The translations under genes were made by a program, and so were the position numbers. Shown here piece by piece: positions 1 to 6,731 of a stretch of 64,000 bases of DNA (positions are counted from its first letter, which is position 1; the number at the start of each line of letters is the position of its first letter). Below the pieces are notes generated by a model. That model made no database searches, was not told the DNA's origin, and worked only from the letters and a program-made list of their open reading frames with translations. This stretch comes from Pseudanabaena sp. PCC 7367 (lineage in GTDB: Bacteria; Cyanobacteriota; Cyanobacteriia; Pseudanabaenales; Pseudanabaenaceae), in NCBI RefSeq assembly GCF_000317065.1, contig NC_019701.1, positions 3,110,001-3,174,000 of the forward strand, given 5' to 3'.

Positions 1-464
1 AAACCCAGGCACAAGCCCTCAAACTGGAGGGGGGCTATCCAGATATGGTCGATCGGGTGAGCCGGATTGTGCAGGTGGGCATCCCGGTGATGGGGCACAT
101 TGGCCTTACGCCCCAGGCAGTGCATCGCTTGGGTTTCCGTAAACAGGGAATCGATGAAGCTGCCGCCGCTGAAATTTTCAAGCAGGCTGAAGCGCTGGTG
201 GAGGTGGGTGTATTTGCGCTCTTATTGGAACATATGCCGGTAGAGTTGGCGGGCAAAATCACGCAGGCTGTACCCATACCCACGATCGGGATTGGCGCTG
301 GTGATGCTTGCGATGGCCAAATTCTGGTCACCCACGATCTACTGGGTTTATCAGCATGGCAGCCACCCTTTGCACCTAAATACATTGATCTCAGTACGAT
401 CATCACCACGATCTTGCAAAAGTATTGTCAGGATGTGCAAGATCATAACTTCCCCACAAATTAA
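1..464 (+). CDS. panB: 3-methyl-2-oxobutanoate hydroxymethyltransferase, 5'-truncated by window edge
   Basis: PanB makes ketopantoate from 2-oxoisovalerate and 5,10-methylene-THF, the first committed step of pantothenate and CoA synthesis in the cytoplasm. The reading frame is open from base 3, and about 153 C-terminal residues are present against a usual length of about 260-270. The family motif GHIGLTPQ and the upstream KLEGG segment are visible. The ATG at 45 is internal, not the start. The stop codon at 462-464 overlaps the complement of a possible minus-strand stop at 461-463. Identification is firm; the N-terminal half lies outside the window. Confidence 0.93.
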   Translation, partial: TQAQALKLEGGYPDMVDRVSRIVQVGIPVMGHIGLTPQAVHRLGFRKQGIDEAAAAEIFKQAEALVEVGVFALLLEHMPVELAGKITQAVPIPTIGIGAGDACDGQILVTHDLLGLSAWQPPFAPKYIDLSTIITTILQKYCQDVQDHNFPTN

Positions 465-769
465 TTGGGCAGACATGGTTTGAGCCATAAAGCGATCGCC
501 ACCACATCGGCTAAATCCCGTGCAGCAGGTTGATCCCAGCGATCGTAACAAACCCACAGTCCATAAAGACTACAACAATTATTCTTGGTAGCTACTCCCC
601 AGGTATAAGTAAATATCCCTAGCCAATATATCTTTATACGGATTACACCTAAGTAAACTTTCGTTACATTACTTCCATCGCAGCAAATGAAGGTTTCAAG
701 TTCAGACAACTGCGATTCAAGTAGGTAAAAATTTAGGTCATCAAAGCTCTTGCAGCTTCTGTAGTTCAA
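461..769 (-). CDS. possible small protein of unknown function (doubtful)
   Basis: This is an open frame of 102 codons with only a TTG at 767-769 as start and no internal Met. The C-terminal part (SLYGLWVCYDRWDQPAARD and following) reads like real protein rather than random translation. Its stop overlaps the panB stop on the other strand. Against it, the start would lie only about 40 bp from the divergent HCP gene, so the ORF would cover the likely HCP promoter. I do not recognise a family. Confidence 0.25.
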   Translation of the reverse strand: MNYRSCKSFDDLNFYLLESQLSELETFICCDGSNVTKVYLGVIRIKIYWLGIFTYTWGVATKNNCCSLYGLWVCYDRWDQPAARDLADVVAIALWLKPCLPN

Positions 770-810
770 GGCTTTGTAATTAAGTAATCAAGGTTAGGGT
801 ATTAAATCAA
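465..810. other. spacer between panB and the HCP gene
   Basis: Apart from the doubtful minus-strand ORF, this stretch should hold the promoter and leader of the carotenoid-protein gene at 811. The sequence just before the ATG (AAGGTTAGGGTATTAAATCAA) gives only a weak ribosome binding site. I see no RNA gene or clear terminator. Confidence 0.4.
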
Positions 811-1314
811 ATGGCTAACATCTCAAACTATAACTCCACAATTTTCCCCGCGATCGCTGTCGGTAATGATGTTGAACTCGCTACTGCTCAGTACAAGACA
901 CTAAGCACCGACGACAAGCTTGGTCTGCTCTGGATTGCTTACACCGAAATTGGTCGTAGCATTACTCCTGCTGCCCCTGGCGCTGCCCGCTTAGAATTGG
1001 CTGCTGGTTTGCTAGACCAAATTAAGCAAATGTCCTATGACGAACAGCTTCAGACCATGCGCGATTTGGTTGAGAAGAGAAACACCCCAGTTACTCGCGC
1101 CTATGGTGTATTCACCACCAACACCAAGCTAGGCTTCTGGTATGTTTTGGCACAACTCATGGATCAAAAAATCGTGGTACCTGTGCCGGCTGGTTATCAA
1201 CTATCCCGCGATGCTAAAAAAGCATTCGAAACGATTACATTGTTGGAAATGAGCCAGCAAATCACCGTACTTCGCAATGCTGCCGCTGAAATGGGTGTTG
1301 ATCCTCTTTTCTAA
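811..1314 (+). CDS. helical carotenoid protein (OCP N-terminal domain homologue)
   Basis: A stand-alone, all-helical carotenoid-binding protein of 167 aa, equivalent to the N-terminal effector domain of the orange carotenoid protein. Known members bind a keto-carotenoid, quench singlet oxygen, and in some clades quench phycobilisome excitation. Alignment by eye to OCP keeps even the numbering: Trp41 and Tyr44 (LLWIAYTEIG), Trp110 (GFWY) and Arg155 (ITVLRNA) fall at the same positions. In OCP the tryptophans and tyrosine line the carotenoid tunnel, and Arg155 is needed for phycobilisome docking and domain contact. The C-terminal domain is absent but encoded by the next gene. The protein ends at GVDPLF where OCP would enter its linker. 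The HCP clade cannot be assigned by eye. Confidence 0.93.
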   Translation: MANISNYNSTIFPAIAVGNDVELATAQYKTLSTDDKLGLLWIAYTEIGRSITPAAPGAARLELAAGLLDQIKQMSYDEQLQTMRDLVEKRNTPVTRAYGVFTTNTKLGFWYVLAQLMDQKIVVPVPAGYQLSRDAKKAFETITLLEMSQQITVLRNAAAEMGVDPLF

Positions 1315-1459
1315 ATTTGTCTAATTAACTTAGCTAATTAACTTAGCTAGTTAGTAGTTATATCTATGGCTTAACGATCCTAAGTATAACTATGCATCTA
1401 AGCATCTAATCTGTTTTCTCGATCTACTCATCTAAACATCTCTGTATCTCTAATTTATC

Positions 1460-1482
1460 GCAGGCTTTGATGCCTGCTTTTT
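1460..1482 (+). terminator. intrinsic terminator between HCP and CTDH genes
   Basis: A perfect 6-bp stem GCAGGC/GCCTGC (1460-1465 and 1472-1477) with a 6-nt loop is followed by five T. It ends 17 nt before the CTDH start codon, so CTDH expression either needs readthrough or its own promoter upstream of the hairpin. Confidence 0.7.
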
Positions 1483-1499
1483 ATTTAGGTCTCGCCACT

Positions 1500-1964
1500 A
1501 TGACTAATCCTAATCAACTAACGCTTGCCCAGAAACCGCCAACTTTAAGCCCAAATAACATCCAGACCAGGCAAATATCGATCGCTGGGATCGATGAACC
1601 AAACGTGATCGCATATTTTCAAACTCTAGCCAATCAAGATTTTGAGGCAACCGCCAGTCTGTTTGCCCCCGATGGTGAATTATGCCCCCCGTTCGAGGAT
1701 GGCGTGGTTGGTAAAGTGGCGATCGCCAACTATTTAGCCCAAGAGGCGATTGGCATCAAACCCAATCCCAAAGAAGGCTTTGCTGAGTATTTTGCGGATG
1801 GCACTGTGCATTTGAAAATCACTGGTCGTGTAGAATTGCCCTGGTGTGCGGTGAATGTGGCCTGGCGGTTTGCTCTCGATCGCAATCGGCAAATTACCTG
1901 CGTGGCGATCGATCTGCTGGCTACTATGCAAGAGTTACTCAAGTTTCGCAATAATCGTGGCTAA
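1500..1964 (+). CDS. OCP C-terminal domain homologue (CTDH), NTF2-like carotenoid carrier
   Basis: A stand-alone homologue of the OCP regulatory C-terminal domain, 154 aa from the ATG at 1500. An upstream TTG/ATG in frame lies inside the terminator hairpin and is unlikely to be the start. The NTF2 fold is recognisable from GIDEPNVIAYF to the last strand VAIDLLA. The carotenoid keto-group ligands of OCP (Tyr201, Trp288) have counterparts in the YF of residues 39-40 and in AWRF (Trp122). In known CTDHs the protein dimerises round a carotenoid, delivers it to HCPs, and can be redox-controlled through Cys. Cys is present at residues 62, 116 and 134. Gene order HCP then CTDH suggests that the two work together. 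Confidence 0.9.
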   Translation: MTNPNQLTLAQKPPTLSPNNIQTRQISIAGIDEPNVIAYFQTLANQDFEATASLFAPDGELCPPFEDGVVGKVAIANYLAQEAIGIKPNPKEGFAEYFADGTVHLKITGRVELPWCAVNVAWRFALDRNRQITCVAIDLLATMQELLKFRNNRG

Positions 1965-2350
1965 GCGATCGATATCCGCGATTCTCTCTACGGCAGTTGC
2001 AAGAAGATTCCCTAGTTTTGCTTTAGCCCCGCTTAACCATTTCTTGACTTATCACCCAGCATGATTGGGTAGAATTAGTTTGGGCGTTGAATGTTAAATC
2101 CGATCGGCAACTCATAAGTAAGTTGCTAAGCTTGTCGTCTATTCAATTAAAATTTGGCGATCGTAAAAAACGATTAATGCCAAGCCTAGGCAGGATAGTA
2201 AGCGATTTTCAATCATAAAGATGATGATTTTTTGTAAAAAAACATCTTGCCAGAATCAGTCGTTTTAGCGCATTATTTAGAGATATTAATCACATTACTG
2301 ATGGCACTCGGCTTTACGTAACCAAAGTTTAAGCAACTATCTAAGCAAAA
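1965..2350. other. spacer with AT-rich hairpin
   Basis: No gene is evident. At 2054-2070 there is ACCCA(N7)TGGGT. At 2223-2246 GATGATTTTTT is followed, after a 3-nt loop, by its near-perfect complement, giving an 11-bp A/T hairpin about 105 bp before the GTG start of the next gene. The function of either is unknown. Confidence 0.45.
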
Positions 2351-3640
2351 GTGGCAGTATTGCAACCCAAAAGTCGCCAATTAGAGCGATCGCAGCAGCG
2401 GATCTATGATTACCTGATGCGAGTCGTTCGGCGCTGGCCGCCAGAAAAAGTATTAATGGCGTTTGGTGATTTATTCATTAACTATGAATGTGTCGGCGAT
2501 AGCGCTGCTTGGCAGGCTCTGGGCGAAGTGATTGATGCAAATAATGAGCAAGAATTTATTTATACCTTGCAACGCTCTTGCTTTATTTTGATCAACTTTT
2601 GGAATGTAACCAGCAATTATTGCTATGGGCAGCGGTTAGTTACGCTCCTGGCCGATACAGCCGTTTATCAACATACTAATTTACCCAAGCTGACTACCCT
2701 CAGGCGCTGGGTGCAGCGGTTTGTGGTTTCTGGGAATTATCTCAAGCTCAAAACCCTTGCCACCAGACACATCGCCGTGCGGGCACGCTGGTGCGATCGC
2801 TACTCTGCCTATTTGCTGACCTCCCAATATGCGAATTTAAATAACCCCCTCGAACAACGCCAGATCGCGGGAATGCTATCCCACAGTATTAAAAGCCAGT
2901 TTAGGTTTGACCTGGCCATGTATACGGTGCGGGTCAATCGGCCGATCGGTGGTAAGTATGCCCCTCCTGCCAATCCCACCTGTCTTGGTGATGATGTTTT
3001 GTCGTTGATTCGGCTTGTGTTGGGCTCACATTATGGTTTCAACTACCGAAATCGAGCCAATATATTTATGCGCCTGAATAGTGGCATAACTTTTGGCCAG
3101 TTCAAAGCTAATTTTGAGCAATTTTTGAAATTTAGCTACGACGACAGCGATGCAGTGACGGCCTATTGGCGCGTAGTCGAAATGCTCTATAATTCTTTTC
3201 CTAGTTGTGACGATCGCCGGGTTGATGCTGATTTGATGCGGCGTACTTGCGATCGGGTCGTCAGGGCAATGATTTTGGGCGAAGACTACAATACTCCCTC
3301 AGATTTAATTAAGGTATTGCTTCAGCATGGTCATCCTCTGGCAATGGTGATTCCACTCCTGAAGATTGTTTTGATCTCTCCGGATAGCCGCACTTGTATT
3401 GAAACCTGCCTCGCTGAACTGATTAAACACTACAGTCAATTTGCCGAGGATGAATGTCGGCCATTAATTGATTTCCTCGAAATTCTGCGGGTGACTCTGA
3501 CGATCTATACCGAAGACACCAACTATAATCTGCTCAAGATGAATAGCAACGGCAATGGCTCTAGTAGTAATGGCCATAGCATCAGTGGCAGTGCTGACTA
3601 TCGCATCTTTTCCCAAGCCCGATTGCCAAGCAAAGCTTAA
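2351..3640 (+). CDS. conserved hypothetical protein, probably helical
   Basis: A 429-aa protein with a GTG start. I do not recognise a catalytic motif. The body is rich in Trp, Tyr, Arg and Leu and looks all-alpha and soluble (for example RIYDYLMRVVRRWPPEKVL near the N-terminus). The last 35 residues are low-complexity Asn/Ser/Gly (residues 394-415) before a short conserved-looking tail. There is no signal peptide or membrane segment. It lies 18 bp upstream of holB in the same direction and may be cotranscribed with it. Function unknown. Confidence 0.8.
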   Translation: MAVLQPKSRQLERSQQRIYDYLMRVVRRWPPEKVLMAFGDLFINYECVGDSAAWQALGEVIDANNEQEFIYTLQRSCFILINFWNVTSNYCYGQRLVTLLADTAVYQHTNLPKLTTLRRWVQRFVVSGNYLKLKTLATRHIAVRARWCDRYSAYLLTSQYANLNNPLEQRQIAGMLSHSIKSQFRFDLAMYTVRVNRPIGGKYAPPANPTCLGDDVLSLIRLVLGSHYGFNYRNRANIFMRLNSGITFGQFKANFEQFLKFSYDDSDAVTAYWRVVEMLYNSFPSCDDRRVDADLMRRTCDRVVRAMILGEDYNTPSDLIKVLLQHGHPLAMVIPLLKIVLISPDSRTCIETCLAELIKHYSQFAEDECRPLIDFLEILRVTLTIYTEDTNYNLLKMNSNGNGSSSNGHSISGSADYRIFSQARLPSKA

Positions 3641-3658
3641 ACAAAAAATATTAAAGAC

Positions 3659-4633
3659 GTGGCGATCGAAAATCTAGACCCATTCAGCCAGATTATTGGT
3701 CAGACCAGCGCCGTTGACCTGCTCAAGGCGGCGATCAAACGCGATCGGATCGCCCCTGCCTATTTGTTTGCTGGCACACCGGGCATCGGTCGAGCCCTGA
3801 CCGCTACAGCTTTCGCCACCATATTAATTCAAGACCATAAATCGACCCATCGCATCCACGATCGCAATCATCCCGATCTACTCTGGGTGGAGCCAACTTA
3901 CCTGGATCGTGGCAAGCTGCTCACCGCCTCGCAGGCAGCAGAACAGGGACTTAAACGTCGGGCTGCGCCCCAAATTCGCCTGGAGCAAGTGCGATCGATC
4001 GCCGAATTCTTGAGTAAGCCTCCCCTGGAAAGCCAGCGATCGATAGTGGTGATTGAAGATGCACACACAATGGCGGAAGCGGCGGCAAATGGTTTGCTGA
4101 AAACCCTGGAAGAACCAGGTCATGGCACGATTATTTTGATTGCGCCGGCGGCGGGTAATTTACTGCCAACGATCGTGTCGCGGTGCCAGCTAATTCCGTT
4201 CTATCGGCTCTCGGTGGCTCAGGTGCAGTTGGTGCTAGGTAAGCTTGGGTATAGCGATCTGCAACTCCAAATTTTAGACCTGGCTCAGGGATCACCTGGT
4301 ACGGCACTCATGGCGATCGATAAACTAGCCGAAATCCCAGACGAGATTCTAGAAGCCCTAGAACAAATCCCCGCTCAACCGATCGCTGCGCTGACCACGG
4401 CCAAGCAAATTGCCAAAGATCTAGATATTGAAACCCAGCTTTGGTTAATTGAATATTTACAAAATTACTTCTGGCGGCTTTATCAGGGGCGATCGCTCCA
4501 TCTGCCACAGATCATCCAATGCTTGGAACAAGCCCATAAATTATTAAATGGCTATGTGCAGCCACGATTGGTATGGGAAGTGACTTTTTTGAAGATGACA
4601 GATTTACGGTCTGGTAGGCTGGCAATAGTTTAG
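3659..4633 (+). CDS. holB: DNA polymerase III clamp-loader subunit delta prime
   Basis: Clamp-loader AAA+ subunit of 324 aa with a GTG start 18 bp after the preceding stop. The Walker A region GTPGIGRALT (residues 39-48) has Arg where an active ATPase has Lys, consistent with a non-hydrolysing delta-prime subunit. The family hallmark ANGLLKTLEEP and the sensor-1 SRC (IVSRCQLIPF) are present. The four-Cys zinc module of the Escherichia coli protein is not visible. The N-terminal 200 residues match the family best. Identification is by motif and order of blocks. Confidence 0.9.
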   Translation: MAIENLDPFSQIIGQTSAVDLLKAAIKRDRIAPAYLFAGTPGIGRALTATAFATILIQDHKSTHRIHDRNHPDLLWVEPTYLDRGKLLTASQAAEQGLKRRAAPQIRLEQVRSIAEFLSKPPLESQRSIVVIEDAHTMAEAAANGLLKTLEEPGHGTIILIAPAAGNLLPTIVSRCQLIPFYRLSVAQVQLVLGKLGYSDLQLQILDLAQGSPGTALMAIDKLAEIPDEILEALEQIPAQPIAALTTAKQIAKDLDIETQLWLIEYLQNYFWRLYQGRSLHLPQIIQCLEQAHKLLNGYVQPRLVWEVTFLKMTDLRSGRLAIV

Positions 4634-4872
4634 CGTTGATTTTTCTTAATGCTTGGATTCACTAAATTGGATTCACTAAATTAGAAATTTTTAAGTGCCT
4701 GAGTTGTTAACCTATAATTAGCTGACATAATAACTGCATGGCGATCGATGTCTACACCTATTCCATGAGTGGATCGCCGTGAGTATGACTAAACTCCTAA
4801 CTGTTCTAAATTATTCTAAATTAACTGACAAAATCGGCTCCCAAGCCGCAGACTAAAACCAGAAGGAAAACA
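4634..4872. repeat. spacer with 14-bp tandem duplication
   Basis: The unit GGATTCACTAAATT occurs twice in a row at about 4663-4690. The rest is A/T-rich upstream sequence for the small gene at 4873, which has a clear AGAAGGA ribosome binding site about 8 nt before its ATG. Confidence 0.55.
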
Positions 4873-5085
4873 ATGACCACCAGACGAACCGACTCTGCCT
4901 TCCCCCTCAGCCACAACAAAGAATCCGAAGAGATTATTAATGGTTTGACTAAGCGCGAACTTTTCTCTGTGATGCTGATGCAGTCATTGACTAGCTCTGA
5001 TATCCAATTTGAGGATATTTACCAAAAAGCACGCATGGCAGTAATGGAAGCAGATGCCCTGATTGCGATCCTGGATAGTGAATAA
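4873..5085 (+). CDS. small protein resembling phage-type small proteins
   Basis: A 70-aa soluble protein with a good ribosome binding site. The pattern LTKRELFSVMLMQSL, a short spacer, then ADALIAIL at the C-terminus resembles small proteins of unknown function seen in phage and prophage genomes (LTKRE-F-x-MQG...ADALI-x-L). That resemblance is from memory, not a search. No other phage gene is adjacent. Function unknown. Confidence 0.65.
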   Translation: MTTRRTDSAFPLSHNKESEEIINGLTKRELFSVMLMQSLTSSDIQFEDIYQKARMAVMEADALIAILDSE

Positions 5086-5180
5086 TCCAATTGTGATGGT
5101 CAAATATTGCTAATTTGCGTGGTATGCGCCTCAAATTCTGAAGCTGCATATCCTTCTTCCTCCACAAACAGACCAGAAAT

Positions 5181-5732
5181 ATGCAAAAATCTCTCCCCAT
5201 CTGCCAGTTAGGGCGCTCTGCACAAGAAGATCTGAGCCTGCGGGGTGCAGCGGTGCCAGTAGTAGATATACATGATCCATTGATCCAGCAGTTGATTGAT
5301 GATGCGATCGCCACGATTAAGGCTGCTAATGGGGTTGGGATTGCCGCCCCCCAGTTAGGTCATGCGCTGCGTTTATTTATTGTGGCTTCGCGCCCCAATC
5401 CCCGCTATCCTGAGGCTCCTACAATGGAACCCACCGCGATGATCAATCCAGTGATCCTGGCAAAATCCAATAATATGGTGTCTGATTGGGAGGGTTGTCT
5501 TTCCTTGCCCGATCGCCGCGCTCAAGTATTGCGCCATCAATCAATCGAGGTTACCTATCTCGATCGCTATGGTAATCGATATCACCAGGAGCTGACTGAT
5601 TTTATTGCCCGCATCTTTCAGCATGAATATGATCACCTAGAAGGCATAGTATTCAGCGATCGGTTAGTAGATGAGTCGGAATTGATCACCGAGGCAGACT
5701 ATCTACAACAAATTAGTGTCTCAATTGCTTAA
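5181..5732 (+). CDS. def: peptide deformylase
   Basis: Removes the formyl group from the N-terminal Met of nascent proteins, using a metal ion. All three family motifs are present in 183 aa: GVGIAAPQ (51-58), EGCLS (104-108, metal ligand Cys106) and HEYDH (148-152, two His ligands and the catalytic Glu149). HEYDHLEG replaces the commoner HEFDHLDG, a conservative change. It appears to be transcribed alone. Confidence 0.96.
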   Translation: MQKSLPICQLGRSAQEDLSLRGAAVPVVDIHDPLIQQLIDDAIATIKAANGVGIAAPQLGHALRLFIVASRPNPRYPEAPTMEPTAMINPVILAKSNNMVSDWEGCLSLPDRRAQVLRHQSIEVTYLDRYGNRYHQELTDFIARIFQHEYDHLEGIVFSDRLVDESELITEADYLQQISVSIA

Positions 5733-5949
5733 ATTTAAATACAGCGATTTTAAGTAACTGGAGCATAAATAACTTACTTAACGATGCTTTTTATGTTTTA
5801 TGCATTACTGCGATCGGCTCCTCTGCTGCAACTAGCGCTAAATTGAGATAAAAGACTTGATCTTAGGTATATAGTCTAAGTGACTGGATTTACTTCCCCA
5901 TTCCAGTACAGCAAGTACGGATCATAACAGATAACAATAGACAAGCTAA

Positions 5950-6711
5950 ATGCCAAAAGTAATCTCAATTCATTCCTACCGAGGCGGTACTGGTAAATCT
6001 AATTTCACCGCCAACCTAGCCACGTCCGTTGCGGCTCAGGGATATCGGGTTGGGATAGTTGATACGGATCTGCCTTCACCTGGCATTCATACTCTGTTTG
6101 GTCTTGACCCGCAGAATATTACCACCACCCTGAATAGTTTTTTGCAAGGCAGCAGCCCGATCGAGAAGGCCGCCTATGATGTTAGTGCGGCGGTTGGCTT
6201 GGGTGAAAACAAACGGCTTTTTTTGGTGCCAGCCAGCATCAACGCCGATCAGATCGCCACAGTGCTTAAATCTGGCTATGATGTAAAGCTATTAAATGAA
6301 GGGTTTCGCCGTTTAGTAAAGGCTTTGTCGCTGGATTATTTATTCATTGATACCCATCCGGGCTTGTCTAAGGAAACTTTTCTGTCGATCGCTATTTCCC
6401 ATATTTTGATTCTGATTCTGCGCCCCGATAAGCAGGATTTCCAAGGCACTGCAGTTACCGTGGATGTAGCCAGACAACTAAAGGTCAGGCATATGATGCT
6501 GGTGGTTAATAAAGCATTAAGCAGCCTTAATTTTGATGCATTGAGCCATAAGGTAGAAGAAATTTATAAAACCCCAGTGGTAGCAGTTTTTCCGTTATCC
6601 GAGGAGATGGTGCAATTGGCAAGTGAGGGCGTTTTCTGTGTTGAAAAACCTGATCACGCGATCGCCCATAAATTTGCCAGCGTAGCCCAACAGATCATTG
6701 ATCAAGCATAG
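5950..6711 (+). CDS. MinD/ParA-like P-loop ATPase with variant Walker A
   Basis: A 253-aa SIMIBI-class ATPase of the MinD/CpaE type. The deviant Walker A is RGGTGKSN (residues 11-18). The signature Lys before GG is replaced by Arg, while the P-loop Lys is kept. A switch-like segment VDTDLPSPG follows and a Walker B-like FIDTHPGL lies near residue 130. There is no MinD C-terminal amphipathic helix of the usual kind. The next gene, a membrane receptor, starts 20 bp downstream in the same direction, so this ATPase probably works with that receptor, for example in localisation or signalling, rather than in division-site selection. This role is inference. Confidence 0.85.
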   Translation: MPKVISIHSYRGGTGKSNFTANLATSVAAQGYRVGIVDTDLPSPGIHTLFGLDPQNITTTLNSFLQGSSPIEKAAYDVSAAVGLGENKRLFLVPASINADQIATVLKSGYDVKLLNEGFRRLVKALSLDYLFIDTHPGLSKETFLSIAISHILILILRPDKQDFQGTAVTVDVARQLKVRHMMLVVNKALSSLNFDALSHKVEEIYKTPVVAVFPLSEEMVQLASEGVFCVEKPDHAIAHKFASVAQQIIDQA

Positions 6712-6731
6712 CCCTGTCGCCCCATAGCCTT

